A stretch of DNA of 64,000 bases from Marinoscillum luteum. GTDB taxonomy: Bacteria; Bacteroidota; Bacteroidia; Cytophagales; Cyclobacteriaceae. Both the position numbers and the translations under genes were made by a program. Location: contig NZ_JBIPKE010000015.1 in the NCBI RefSeq assembly GCF_044005705.1, forward strand, positions 442,030 through 506,029, read 5' to 3'. Shown here piece after piece: positions 25,074 to 34,405 of the stretch. The notes beneath the pieces were generated by a model. It saw nothing but the letters and a program-made list of their open reading frames with translations. It was not told where the DNA came from and ran no database searches. How positions within the stretch are numbered: position 1 is the first letter of the stretch; the number at the start of each line of letters is the position of its first letter.

Positions 25074-26873
25074 ATGATCCACATGAGAAAATTTAACTTT
25101 GCTATGGCGTTTGTCGCCGGAGCAATCATTTTTTCTGGTTGTACGCTCGGCAAGATGATCAAGCTAGCTGCAAACCAGGATTTGCAGGTAACCCCTAATC
25201 CACTTGAAGTTCATGGTGGTGCGGTTCCGTTCCAGATGTCAGCGGTTTTACCTCCAAAAATGCTCCCTACAGGAAAAGTTTACACCATAAACACTATCTA
25301 TCAGTACGGTGATCAGGAAATAGCTGTTGGATCTATAGAGTTCAAAGCTGAAGACTTCCCTAACAGTAGTTCTTCTACTTCTCGCAAGAGCGGTGATTTC
25401 TCTATCCCTTATCAGGATGGAATGAATCCTGGAACACTCTACGTAGAAGGTGTGGCTAAAGATCCAAGATCAGGAAAGTCAAAGACTTCTCCAAGAATGG
25501 CTGTAGCCCAAGGTTTGGTAATGACCAGTTCTTTTGCGAAGCCTGTAACTTTCAGCTCTTATGCTGACCATGGTTACAACGACAAAGAAGAGCTTGTGCC
25601 GACAAAAGTGGATTTCTTTTTCGCTCAGGGTGTAGCGACACTTAATCCTTCTTTGAGCTTTGATGGTAGCTCAAACCGTTCAAAAAGTAACGACCTTGCT
25701 GCTTTCATCGCAGAGAAAAACGTTACCAGAACTGTAACAATCACTGGTACTCACTCTCCAGAAGGTACTGAAAGAATCAACAGTGGTCTTTCTGAAAACA
25801 GAGCTAAGGCAATCGAAAGCTTCTACAGAAAGCAAATGAAGCGTTATGACTACAAAGGCATGGCGGATTCAATCAAATTCATCCTTAAGCCTGTGGTTGA
25901 AGACTGGTCTGGTTTGAAAGTGGCCTTGGTATCTTACACAGGTATCTCTGACGATCAAAAAGCAGCCATCTCAAGAATCATCAACGGAAATGGTTCTTTC
26001 GAAGAGAAAGAAAAAGAATTGCAGAAACTTCCTGCATACAAAACTCTTTTGGACAAAGTTTACCCAGGTTTGAGAACTGCTAAGACTGAAATCCTTACAG
26101 TGAAGCCTAAAAAATCCAATGCTCAAATCGCTGTATTGGCTAAGCAAATTGCCAATGGAAGCATTTCTGCTGATACCCTCACTACTTCTGAGCTATTGTT
26201 TGCGGCTACCCTCACTCCTTCTTTGGATGAGAAAGCTGCCATCTACAAAGCTGCTACCAAAAGTGGTGCATGGGAAGCACATAACAACTTGGGTGCTGTA
26301 TACCTGGAGCAAGCTGCAAAAGCAGAAGGTGCTGACAAAACCAAATTGGTGCAGGATGCTATCACTCAGCTTGAAATTGCAAAAAACAAAAGCAAGTCTG
26401 CAAAAGTATCAGCTAACATGGCTGCTGCTTACGTGATGCAAGGCGAATATGCTCAGGCATTGACCTCTATAGGTGATGCTGAGGCTGCTTCTCCTTCTAA
26501 TACTACAGCTAGCAACATCAAAGGAATGAAAGGTGCTATTCAAGTAATGAATGGTCAGTACGAAGAAGCTAATGCTTCATTTGCTTCTTCTGCAAAGAGC
26601 GCTACCGTAACTTTCGATTCAGGTCTTTCACAACTTCTAAGTGGAAACTACGATGGAGCGAAGAGCACATTGGGTGACATAGCTACCAACGAAAAACTTG
26701 GTGCAGAAGCTAATTACCTGATCGCTGTAGCATCAGCCAGACAAAACAACGCCGCTGACGTGGCTAGTAGTCTTAAAGCTGCAGTGTCTAAAGATCCTGC
26801 ATTGAAAGACAAAGCACTTAACGATCTTGAATTCACCAATTACGCTGACGCAGTTGCTCAGGCAGTGAAGTAA
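25074..26873 (+). CDS. Outer-membrane lipoprotein with OmpA-like and TPR-like parts
   Basis: A 599-residue lipoprotein. The signal peptide ends in lipobox FSGC (Cys23), followed by TLGKMIKLAANQ. A beta-rich part occupies about 35-165. An OmpA-like peptidoglycan-binding segment follows at about 195-265 (FFAQGVATLNPS, TITGTHSPEGTERINSGLSENRAKAIESFY). The C-terminal third is Ala-rich helical repeats like TPRs (AHNNLGAVYLEQAAK, SANMAAAYVMQGEYAQAL). It probably links outer membrane and cell wall. An ATG 9 bases downstream (25083, MRKFNF) is an equally good start. Codon use suggests high expression. Ends at a strong terminator. Confidence 0.85.
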   Translation: MIHMRKFNFAMAFVAGAIIFSGCTLGKMIKLAANQDLQVTPNPLEVHGGAVPFQMSAVLPPKMLPTGKVYTINTIYQYGDQEIAVGSIEFKAEDFPNSSSSTSRKSGDFSIPYQDGMNPGTLYVEGVAKDPRSGKSKTSPRMAVAQGLVMTSSFAKPVTFSSYADHGYNDKEELVPTKVDFFFAQGVATLNPSLSFDGSSNRSKSNDLAAFIAEKNVTRTVTITGTHSPEGTERINSGLSENRAKAIESFYRKQMKRYDYKGMADSIKFILKPVVEDWSGLKVALVSYTGISDDQKAAISRIINGNGSFEEKEKELQKLPAYKTLLDKVYPGLRTAKTEILTVKPKKSNAQIAVLAKQIANGSISADTLTTSELLFAATLTPSLDEKAAIYKAATKSGAWEAHNNLGAVYLEQAAKAEGADKTKLVQDAITQLEIAKNKSKSAKVSANMAAAYVMQGEYAQALTSIGDAEAASPSNTTASNIKGMKGAIQVMNGQYEEANASFASSAKSATVTFDSGLSQLLSGNYDGAKSTLGDIATNEKLGAEANYLIAVASARQNNAADVASSLKAAVSKDPALKDKALNDLEFTNYADAVAQAVK

Positions 26874-26894
26874 GAATTCTGAAATTTATATTTG

Positions 26895-26923
26895 AAAGCT
26901 CTCCATTTTGGAGAGCTTTTTTT
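26895..26923 (+). terminator. Hairpin terminator
   Basis: A 10-bp stem AAAGCTCTCC / GGAGAGCTTT with a 5-base loop and a T7 run, 21 bases after the lipoprotein stop codon. Confidence 0.9.
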
Positions 26924-26978
26924 ATTTATATCGAGCTAATATTTTAATTTAGCAGCTTTCTTAATCAACAATCAAATC

Positions 26979-27956
26979 ATGCGAGAAATACAATTCAGAC
27001 AAGCGCTTGGCGAAGCAATGAGTGAAGAAATGAGAAGGGACCCTAAGGTCTTCCTTATGGGTGAAGAAGTTGCAGAGTACAATGGTGCTTATAAGGTAAG
27101 CCAGGGTATGCTCGATGAGTTCGGACCAGATCGTGTGATTGATACGCCTATTGCGGAGCTTGGTTTTGCTGGAGTGGGTGTTGGGGCAGCCATGAACGGC
27201 CTCAGACCGATCATTGAATTCATGACTTTCAATTTCTCTTTGGTGGCCATTGACCAGATCATCAACGGAGCGGCGAAAATAAAGTCTATGTCCGGGGGTC
27301 AGTTTGACTCCCCTATCGTATTCAGAGGCCCAACCGGAAACGCCGGACAACTCAGCTCTCAGCACTCTCAAAACTTTGAAAACTGGTATGCCAATACTCC
27401 GGGACTGAAAGTGGTCGTGCCTTCTAACCCTTACGATGCTAAGGGCTTACTCAAAGCTTCCATCAGAGACGACAATCCTATTATCTTCATGGAATCTGAG
27501 CTGATGTACGGAGACAAAGGTGAAGTGCCGGAAGAGGAATATCTATTAAACCTTGGAGAGGCCCATACCGTGAAATCAGGAACTGACGTAACACTCGTCT
27601 CCTTTGGTAAAATGATGAAAGTGGCTATTGAAGCTGCAGATTTGATGGCCAAGGAAGGTGTGAGTGTAGAAGTCATTGACCTGAGAACGGTAAGACCCAT
27701 CGATTATAAGGCAATAGTAGAATCAGTAAAGAAAACCAACAGACTGGTAATTGTGGAAGAAGCATGGCCATTGGCCTCTATTTCTGCAGACATTAGTCAT
27801 CATGTGCAAAGACACGCCTTTGACTATCTGGATGCACCTATCCATCGAGTGAATAGCATGGACCTTCCTCTGCCGTATGCACCTACGCTCATCGAGGAAA
27901 TACTTCCTAACGTTAAACGAACTTTGGACGCCATTAATGCGGTTTCATACAGATAA
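26979..27956 (+). CDS. pdhB: Pyruvate dehydrogenase E1 component, beta subunit
   Basis: With E1-alpha decarboxylates pyruvate (or a branched 2-oxoacid) using thiamine diphosphate and transfers acetyl to E2 lipoyl groups. The 325-residue length is standard. Recognisable blocks are MGEEVAEYNGAYKVSQGM, DTPIAELGFAGVGVGAA (the conserved Glu contacts the thiazolium), FRGPTGNAGQLSSQHSQ and the C-terminal transketolase domain EVIDLRTVRPIDYKAIVES. The gene is alone here: no E1-alpha or E2 gene lies nearby, as is often the case in Bacteroidota. Pyruvate is the likely substrate, but other 2-oxoacids cannot be excluded. Confidence 0.93.
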   Translation: MREIQFRQALGEAMSEEMRRDPKVFLMGEEVAEYNGAYKVSQGMLDEFGPDRVIDTPIAELGFAGVGVGAAMNGLRPIIEFMTFNFSLVAIDQIINGAAKIKSMSGGQFDSPIVFRGPTGNAGQLSSQHSQNFENWYANTPGLKVVVPSNPYDAKGLLKASIRDDNPIIFMESELMYGDKGEVPEEEYLLNLGEAHTVKSGTDVTLVSFGKMMKVAIEAADLMAKEGVSVEVIDLRTVRPIDYKAIVESVKKTNRLVIVEEAWPLASISADISHHVQRHAFDYLDAPIHRVNSMDLPLPYAPTLIEEILPNVKRTLDAINAVSYR

Positions 27957-27975
27957 TTCATAGATACCAAATAAT

Positions 27976-28011
27976 AAAAAAGGGATCAAGTGTACACTTG
28001 ATCCCTTTTTT
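27976..28011. terminator. Perfect palindromic bidirectional terminator
   Basis: A 36-base perfect palindrome centred on TGTACA (arms AAAAAAGGGATCAAGTGT / ACACTTGATCCCTTTTTT), lying between the converging pdhB and ffh genes. Confidence 0.92.
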
Positions 28012-28035
28012 ATATCCGGCCAAAATTACCGTGAC

Positions 28036-29355
28036 TTACGACATCAAATTGGACAAAGCCTTTGCTCCCCCCATCTTGTTCATGGTTTTCATCATTTTAC
28101 GCATCTGCTCAAATTGCTTCAGCAATTGATTTACCTGATTTACTGAAGTACCACTTCCATTGGCAATTCGCTGCCTGCGGCTCCCATTGATAAGGTTTGG
28201 ATTCTCACGCTCCAATGGAGTCATAGAACGTATGATGGCCTCTATAGGCTTTAATGAGTCATCATCTATATCAATGTCCTTGATGGCCTTGCCCACACCT
28301 GGCACCATGCCGAGTAGGTCCTTGATGTTACCCATCTTTTTGATCTGCTCCATCTGAGAGAGAAAATCATCAAATCCAAACTGGTTCTTCTTGATTTTCT
28401 TATTGATTCGTCGGGCTTCTTCCTCATCAAAAGTCTGTTGCGCCTTTTCCACCAGGGAGAGCACATCACCCATGCCCAGGATTCTCTTGGCCATACGGTC
28501 AGGGTGAAACAGATCGATGGCATCCATCTTCTCCCCAGTACTAATATACTTAATGGGTTTGCTGACCTCTTTCCTTACGGAAAGCGCCGCTCCACCCCTT
28601 GTATCTCCATCCAGCTTGGTGAGTACCACTCCATCAAAATCAAGTCGCTGATTGAACGCTGCTGCTGTATTCACAGCATCCTGTCCAGTCATGGCATCCA
28701 CCACGAAAAGTGTCTCAGAGGGCTGTATTTCTTTCTTAATGCCTGCTATTTCATCCATCATGGCTTCATCTACCGCCAATCTACCCGCTGTATCAATGAT
28801 CAATGACTTCTTGCCATGCTCCTTTGCGTATTTCACAGCATTCTTAGCAATCTTCAAAGGATTCTTCTCATCGGGCTCCGTGTACACTTCCACCCCTATT
28901 TGCTCGCCCAGCACCTTTAGCTGATCAATGGCAGCCGGTCTGTACACATCACATGCGGCCAGTAACACTGTTCTTCCCTGCTTCTTAAACTGATTAGCGA
29001 GCTTCCCACTAAAAGTGGTCTTACCTGACCCCTGTAGACCTGATATAAGAATAATATTGGGATTGCCTGTCAGGTTGATCGGCACATTGGTCTCTCCCAT
29101 CAGTATGGTAAGCTCCTCCGCCACGATCTTAGTCAGCAATTGACCTGGAGATACAGCTATCAACACATCACGCCCAAGGGCCTTTTCCTTAATGGAATCG
29201 GTCACTTCCTTAGCTACCTTATAATTAACGTCAGCATCGATAAGTGCTCTTCTGATCTCCTTAACGGTAGCAGCAACATTGATCTCCGTAATATTACCCT
29301 GCCCCTTAAGCGTCTTAAAGGCTCTATCTAACTTAACACTAAGATTATCAAACAT
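28036..29355 (-). CDS. ffh: Signal recognition particle protein
   Basis: GTPase that binds signal peptides of nascent chains with the SRP RNA and docks with FtsY; cytosolic. The 439-residue length is typical. N domain at 1-85, G domain with GLQGSGKTTFSGKLA at about 107-121, DTAGR at about 188-192 and TKLDGDTRGGAALS near 245, then a Met-rich M domain from about 325 (ERENPNLINGSRRQRIANGSG, QMRKMMKTMNKMGG). No SRP RNA was recognised in the window. It shares a palindromic terminator with pdhB. Confidence 0.97.
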   Translation of the reverse strand: MFDNLSVKLDRAFKTLKGQGNITEINVAATVKEIRRALIDADVNYKVAKEVTDSIKEKALGRDVLIAVSPGQLLTKIVAEELTILMGETNVPINLTGNPNIILISGLQGSGKTTFSGKLANQFKKQGRTVLLAACDVYRPAAIDQLKVLGEQIGVEVYTEPDEKNPLKIAKNAVKYAKEHGKKSLIIDTAGRLAVDEAMMDEIAGIKKEIQPSETLFVVDAMTGQDAVNTAAAFNQRLDFDGVVLTKLDGDTRGGAALSVRKEVSKPIKYISTGEKMDAIDLFHPDRMAKRILGMGDVLSLVEKAQQTFDEEEARRINKKIKKNQFGFDDFLSQMEQIKKMGNIKDLLGMVPGVGKAIKDIDIDDDSLKPIEAIIRSMTPLERENPNLINGSRRQRIANGSGTSVNQVNQLLKQFEQMRKMMKTMNKMGGAKALSNLMS

Positions 29356-29478
29356 TATCTTCCAATTTTATCTAACCGCAAAGCTAATAAACATCTGTTT
29401 ATCGTAACCCATAGACGCCATATTCAGTATTATACTTTACGTAGTACCTTGTAATACACAATAACAAAATATATAAAC

Positions 29479-29958
29479 ATGAAAAAGCTAAGCCTAACCA
29501 TTTTCGCACTACTATTGATAGCATTCACCTACCAGGCAGAGGCTCAAAGCAAAGTAGTCGCCAAAGACCTTATCGGATCGTGGAAACTGGTCATCGATGT
29601 AGATGAAGAGTTTGAAGAAGCCAAAAGAGAAGTCGATGAAGAGGACTCATTCCTTGGGAAAATCATCCTCAATTCGGTCTCTGGCATTGTTTCTGGTATA
29701 CTTGAAGAAATTGACATCTACATGGAATTTAAGCCGGGAGGTGAAGTAAAAGTAATAGTAGAGGCATTCGACGAGCGGGAGATTGAATATTCAGAATGGC
29801 AAATAGACAAAAAAGGTCGCTTGTATATTTCTGACACTGAAAACTTCTCCACAGGAGATTCTGATTACTGGTTAATGGAAAAAGGTGTTTTGATCCTGTT
29901 CGAAGACGATAACGAGCGCAGTGATAACGTCTACTTAGTGAATATGGATAGCAATTAA
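29479..29958 (+). CDS. Small exported acidic protein, lipocalin-like
   Basis: A 159-residue protein with a Sec signal peptide (MKKLSLTIFALLLIAFTYQAEAQ, cleavage after AEA). The mature part starts with DLIGSWKLV, the kind of GxW motif found in lipocalin-like domains, and is acidic (EEFEEAKREVDEEDS). Further strands are seen in IDIYMEFKPGGEVKV and KGRLYISDTENF. Probably a periplasmic small beta-barrel. Ligand unknown; the lipocalin likeness is by motif only. Confidence 0.75.
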   Translation: MKKLSLTIFALLLIAFTYQAEAQSKVVAKDLIGSWKLVIDVDEEFEEAKREVDEEDSFLGKIILNSVSGIVSGILEEIDIYMEFKPGGEVKVIVEAFDEREIEYSEWQIDKKGRLYISDTENFSTGDSDYWLMEKGVLILFEDDNERSDNVYLVNMDSN

Positions 29959-30067
29959 ATACCACTTTAAGGGTATTGCCACCCTAACAAATTCTGTTTT
30001 ATTTTGAAACTATTATTAGTTTTTAAAGTTTCTTGAACTAATTTTACAAAATAACTCAGGATTTGTT

Positions 30068-30223
30068 ATGAAAAACAAAACAGCTATAAAACTTTTATCC
30101 TCCATCACTGCCTATCTGATCCTTATGTTCGGTCTCGGTTGTGACGAAAAGATCATACGTAATTTCTTTGATCTGCAGAGTAGTCTGGTTTCGACCATAT
30201 CCTTTGTCATCCCTCACTTATAA
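30068..30223 (+). CDS. Putative 51-residue micro-lipoprotein
   Basis: A short frame from ATG at 30068: MKNKTAIKLLSS, hydrophobic core ITAYLILMF, then a lipobox GLGC (Cys25) and DEKIIRNFFDLQSS. The signal-peptide architecture is too good to be ignored, and the mature peptide would be only about 27 residues with an amphipathic, hydrophobic end (LVSTISFVIPHL). The 3' end overlaps the convergent MazG-like gene by 17 bases. It may be a real small membrane lipoprotein or a truncated remnant. No family recognised. Confidence 0.42.
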   Translation: MKNKTAIKLLSSITAYLILMFGLGCDEKIIRNFFDLQSSLVSTISFVIPHL

Positions 30224-30680
30224 TTTTTTTGAGATTGGCGGGGGAATAGTTAATTGACTTCAAGGTTTTATTGTCCTCCTTACGGTAAACCAAAAACTTA
30301 CCCTCCTTCTCTACAAAGTAAGCCGCTGTTCCTTTTTCATTTTGATAGTAATCTACGGTTTGCTGCGCCTCTTCCTGAGACACGCACGCCTTGCTCATAT
30401 TGGAGCGCTGTACCTCATTGAATAGGGTAACAAATTTATCTCCCAAACCAAACTCCAGTACCGCTCCTGAAAGCACGTACTGAATATCACAGAGTGCATC
30501 TGCCACTTCCACGATATCCTTATCCAGGATAGCTTGTTGCAGTTCATTAAGCTCCTCCTGAATGAGAGACACCCTGAGAGCGCATCGCTCGGCGGAGGGA
30601 ATCTGAGGTGTATCCAACACCGGGTGTTTAAACGTTTTATGAAATTCTGAAACCTGATTTAAAGAATCTATTTTATCCAT
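30207..30680 (-). CDS. MazG-like nucleotide pyrophosphohydrolase
   Basis: A 157-residue all-alpha NTP pyrophosphohydrolase-like protein, probably cleaving non-canonical or excess nucleotides to monophosphate and pyrophosphate. The metal-binding motif is clear: EELNEL in the first helix and EVADALCDIQYVL about 17 residues later (the EExxE ... ExxD pattern). The C-terminal third (about 100-157, AAYFVEKEGKFLVYRKEDNKTLKS) is an extra beta part of unknown role. Its ATG overlaps the stop of the 34-residue membrane microprotein gene by one base (TAATG), making it the last gene of a coupled transporter operon. Confidence 0.88.
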   Translation of the reverse strand: MDKIDSLNQVSEFHKTFKHPVLDTPQIPSAERCALRVSLIQEELNELQQAILDKDIVEVADALCDIQYVLSGAVLEFGLGDKFVTLFNEVQRSNMSKACVSQEEAQQTVDYYQNEKGTAAYFVEKEGKFLVYRKEDNKTLKSINYSPANLKKIISEG

Positions 30681-30784
30681 TATTTATCTTTTTCGTTTTT
30701 TAGTGCTTTAATCAAAAAGAACACAAAGCCGCCTACCACCACTCCGACAATCAAAATCATACTCACTATCGCAGAACCACTCAT
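30680..30784 (-). CDS. MetS-like small subunit of an NSS transporter (34 residues)
   Basis: A tiny single-pass membrane protein: MSGSAIVSMILIVGVVVGG, then FVFFLIKALKNEKDK. The pattern (MSxSAI, a hydrophobic helix of about 20 residues, then a short basic tail) is that of the small subunit of methionine/alanine importers of the NSS family (MetS of MetPS). It directly follows the NSS transporter gene: the transporter TGA and this ATG overlap by 4 bases (ATGA), and its own TAA overlaps the next ATG by one base. The coupling on both sides strongly supports a real gene. Confidence 0.8.
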   Translation of the reverse strand: MSGSAIVSMILIVGVVVGGFVFFLIKALKNEKDK

Positions 30785-32286
30785 ACTGTTACTTTACAAA
30801 ATCGGTGATACAAAAATTTATTAATCACAATCCCCATCAAAATTACCGTGCCCCACTGCGTAACGATAGAGGCGTTACTATATACATCCATCCAGTTCCA
30901 ACTGCCCTGGGCATCAAACCATGGGAATGTGCTATACCCCTGTGACATCCACCAATAAATGAGAAATACACCCAGCAGGATATTGACATAGATAGCATAT
31001 TTGAAATAGGCATTTGAAATGGTAAAGTCAGAATCCTTGTCGATCAGCTCTTTTTTGAATTTGACAGGATCATATAAGGCTGTGGCCACGGATATGAAGA
31101 TTCCACTCACTATAAGACCAAGTCCCCATACCCAATCCTGATTGCTGAAGAAGTCCAGTGAATAGGCCGATGGTAACCCAAAGACAGTAAATGCCACCAG
31201 AAGTATCACTGCAATCATACCTTCAGATATACCAATGGTTGAGAGATTACTCTTGAGGAGCTCGAGCATAGGCAGAAACGAGCTAAAGGCAGCCAATGTA
31301 AGCGCCAAAAAGAAAATGAAAGTCATAAAGCCACCACCTGGTATGGTAGCGAACAGCTTCGGTATGATCGTAAAAGTGAGTGCCTGACTACCTGACTGCA
31401 GAAAAGCGGTAGCCTCCTGATCACTCGCAGAAAGTGCGAATACAGCAGGCAGTATGGCTATGCCAGCCAGTATAGAAGCGGTATTGTTTCCAAAGGCTCC
31501 GATGAACGTGTTCAAGGTCACGTCCTCTTTGGCACGGGTATAGGATGAAATAGTAATCATCAAACCCCAACCTGCTCCGGTAGACCATGCCGACTGTGAT
31601 AGGGCCTCAATCCAGATGGTAGGATTACTGAAATTATCCCATTTGATCGCAAACATATACTCCAGGCCTTTTGTACCATTTTCCATGGTGAGTGCCGAGG
31701 CGGCTACAATCACCAGCAGCACAAACAAACTGGGAATCAGGATACGATTGGCCTTCTCCAGCCCATTCTTCACCCCTTTGCGCACCACTATCACACCCAG
31801 AACAATCACCAGTATATACAACCCGATGGTCACCATGCTGCCATTGGAAAGGGAATCCCACTGGTCCAGCAAGTAATTAGGATTGCTTGCTAATTTATCC
31901 GTAAGGGTATTTCCCATAAAGCCATCGTATAAATTGATCACCGAGATGGACAGGTATTCAATGGACCAGGCGGTCACTACTGAGTAATAGAAAGCTATCC
32001 CAAGCGTGCATATGGTAATGAAAAACCCCATCCAGGTAAGCCTTTTGCCAGCCAGCTTACCAAAAGAGCCAATTACCCCACTTTTATACTTTTTACCGAT
32101 GGAAAACTCGGCCAACAGTAAAGGAATGGACCATACAAAAAGGAAAAGAATCCAGAGTAATATGAAGCTACCCCCATACTGCCCCGCCAAACGGGGGAAA
32201 CGCCACAAATTACCTGCGCCAATGGCCATTCCCAGTGAAGCGAGAATGATCCCCCATCGATTGCTAAACTCCTCGCCCTTGCTCAT
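30781..32286 (-). CDS. Sodium-dependent transporter, NSS family (LeuT fold)
   Basis: A 501-residue sodium symporter with about 11-12 membrane helices. The first helix carries the family signature GMAIGAGNLWRFPRLAGQYGG, split around the unwound Gly-Ala-Gly-Asn sodium and substrate site. Substrates in this family are amino acids. The adjacent MetS-like microprotein suggests the MetP/MhsT-type importers for methionine, alanine or related amino acids. It overlaps the upstream OPT transporter gene by 4 bases (ATGA) and the downstream microprotein gene by 4 bases. Confidence 0.93.
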   Translation of the reverse strand: MSKGEEFSNRWGIILASLGMAIGAGNLWRFPRLAGQYGGSFILLWILFLFVWSIPLLLAEFSIGKKYKSGVIGSFGKLAGKRLTWMGFFITICTLGIAFYYSVVTAWSIEYLSISVINLYDGFMGNTLTDKLASNPNYLLDQWDSLSNGSMVTIGLYILVIVLGVIVVRKGVKNGLEKANRILIPSLFVLLVIVAASALTMENGTKGLEYMFAIKWDNFSNPTIWIEALSQSAWSTGAGWGLMITISSYTRAKEDVTLNTFIGAFGNNTASILAGIAILPAVFALSASDQEATAFLQSGSQALTFTIIPKLFATIPGGGFMTFIFFLALTLAAFSSFLPMLELLKSNLSTIGISEGMIAVILLVAFTVFGLPSAYSLDFFSNQDWVWGLGLIVSGIFISVATALYDPVKFKKELIDKDSDFTISNAYFKYAIYVNILLGVFLIYWWMSQGYSTFPWFDAQGSWNWMDVYSNASIVTQWGTVILMGIVINKFLYHRFCKVTV

Positions 32287-34259
32287 AATTTGTCTTTGGA
32301 AGCTTTCACCACAGATCTATACAAATAGACAAGAATCAGAAACAGCAAGCCGGGTCCAAGCAGGCTCCCACCGAATGTGCCGTCACTCAGTTCCAAATCA
32401 AGACCGAAAGTAGCGATGAGTGCAATCATAATGCCCATTAGCGCCTCTCCGGTGATTAAACCAGAGGCAATCAGCAAGCCAGCATTGGAAGCCCTGTCGG
32501 CGCTCTCTGAGGATATGTTATTTCTTTTAAAACTCCTATCCAGCATCCAGGCAATCACCCCACCAACAAAAATGGAAGAGTCCAGCTCAAAGGGAAGATA
32601 AAGTCCAACAGCAACCGCCAAAACAGGCATTCTGAAGTTGGAACCAATTTTCTTAAGGTATTGATCAGCGATTATGATGAGGGCACCGATACCCCCACCC
32701 ACTGAAATAATGGTCCAGGGAAGCTTACCTCCAAAAATTCCGGTAGCCACGCTCATCATCAGGGTGGCTTGTGGAGCAGCCAATGGATTAGGATGTTCGG
32801 CTGTAGGGTTTCCAATTCCCTTGGAAGCGAGTAGCAGATTCAATACCGGAGCGATCAACAGGGCCCCGGCTACCACTCCTATCATTTGCATCACCTGTTG
32901 ATTTCTAGGTGTAGCACCCAACACATATCCGGCCTTAAGGTCCTGCATGTTATCTCCGGCGATGGCCGCCGCACAACATACCACAGCTCCAACCAAAATT
33001 GCTCCGGCTGCTCCCCTTGAAGGATCAGAAGAGCCCATGAGCAAAAGTAGCAGCAAAGCAGTACTTAAAATGGTGGCGATAGTGACCCCTGAAATGGGAT
33101 TATTGGAACTCCCAACGAGTCCGGCCATGTAACCCGCTACAGCCGAAAACAGGAAGCCCGCAAGTACCATTATCAAGGCCATGAAAAGCGTAACAGGCAC
33201 GTCCTGAATAATAGTGAGGTAAATGAAGAAAACAGGAACGATCATGATTCCAATGCCCATTAGTACCCAGGACATTGGAGTATCCAGTTCTGTTCTTAAA
33301 GTCTCTGAGACATTCTGAGCGCCTGCCTTAAAGGCCTTCACTCCAGAGGTGAAAGCTGTGGTAAGCGCACTCTTTAGGCTAATGAGCGCCCACAAACCAC
33401 CCACGATCATAGCTCCCACTCCAAGGTATCTCATTTTGGCGCTCCAGAGGGCTCCACCGAGGGCTTCCGGACTAATACCATCCACGCTCACGAACTTTCC
33501 GGCCTCTACCAGCTCGGCAGCCACCTGAGCATATCCATTGAAACTCAAATAAGCAGGCATAGCCACCCACCAGGTGATGACTCCACCCAAGAACACCAAT
33601 GTGGCAATATTTAATCCCACAATATAACCTACCGCCACAAGGGCCGGAGAAAGGTTCAAACTGAAATATAAATAGGCCTTTTGGTTAACGAGGGCAGCCT
33701 TCTCATACACACCGCCCCAGAGTTTGAGTGCTTCGGTACCTAATTTGAAAAGTCCGCCGATCAAACTTCCGTAAATCAAATATTTCACAGACTTGCCCCC
33801 GGTTTGGCCGGTTTTCAATACCTCAGCGGTAGCGACACCTTCAGGAAACATTAGCTTTTCTTTGACGATTAGGGCATTTCGCAAAGGAATGGTGAATAAG
33901 ACACCCAAAACCCCTCCACAAATGGAAATGAGTGTGGTCTCTATATAATTAAACTCCTCCCAGTATCCCATGATGACCAGAGCCGGAATGGTGAAAATAA
34001 CTCCTGCTGCCAGTGATTCCCCTGCCGATGCAGCGGTCTGCACCATGTTATTCTCCAGAATGTTTGAATTTTTAAAAGCCTTGAGAATGGCCATAGAGAT
34101 CACTGCCGCGGGAATTGAAGCTGAGACGGTTAGTCCCGAGAACAATCCAAAATAAGCGTTGGCCGCTCCTAAAACGACCGACAAGAGTGCTCCGATAATA
34201 ATCGACCTGAAAGTGAGCTCGTTGAGCTTGGTTTCAGGACTAATGTAAGGTTTGTGCAT
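32283..34259 (-). CDS. Oligopeptide transporter, OPT family
   Basis: A 658-residue polytopic membrane protein (about 14-16 helices) of the OPT family, which imports small peptides or metal chelates. The N-terminal part has ELTFRSIIIGALLSVVLGAANAYFGL and the pore region includes GVATAEVLKTGQ and AGDNMQDLKAGYVLGATP. I use the ATG at 34259 (MHKPYISPETKL); a TTG at 34295 would add 12 residues. It is first of the four coupled genes OPT, NSS, MetS-like and MazG-like. A peptide importer next to an amino-acid symporter suggests a nitrogen-scavenging operon (inference). Confidence 0.93.
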   Translation of the reverse strand: MHKPYISPETKLNELTFRSIIIGALLSVVLGAANAYFGLFSGLTVSASIPAAVISMAILKAFKNSNILENNMVQTAASAGESLAAGVIFTIPALVIMGYWEEFNYIETTLISICGGVLGVLFTIPLRNALIVKEKLMFPEGVATAEVLKTGQTGGKSVKYLIYGSLIGGLFKLGTEALKLWGGVYEKAALVNQKAYLYFSLNLSPALVAVGYIVGLNIATLVFLGGVITWWVAMPAYLSFNGYAQVAAELVEAGKFVSVDGISPEALGGALWSAKMRYLGVGAMIVGGLWALISLKSALTTAFTSGVKAFKAGAQNVSETLRTELDTPMSWVLMGIGIMIVPVFFIYLTIIQDVPVTLFMALIMVLAGFLFSAVAGYMAGLVGSSNNPISGVTIATILSTALLLLLLMGSSDPSRGAAGAILVGAVVCCAAAIAGDNMQDLKAGYVLGATPRNQQVMQMIGVVAGALLIAPVLNLLLASKGIGNPTAEHPNPLAAPQATLMMSVATGIFGGKLPWTIISVGGGIGALIIIADQYLKKIGSNFRMPVLAVAVGLYLPFELDSSIFVGGVIAWMLDRSFKRNNISSESADRASNAGLLIASGLITGEALMGIMIALIATFGLDLELSDGTFGGSLLGPGLLFLILVYLYRSVVKASKDKL

Positions 34260-34405
34260 GTAATTTGGGTTTTGGGGTATTTTGACTGCCGACAAAAATG
34301 CCTATTTAAGTCGCAAACCCAAAAAGTACACGATATCTTTTTATCTCTTACTACCGTCGATGGAAAAAACTTTGTTACTGATCCGATAAGCCAATATGAC
34401 AAAGA

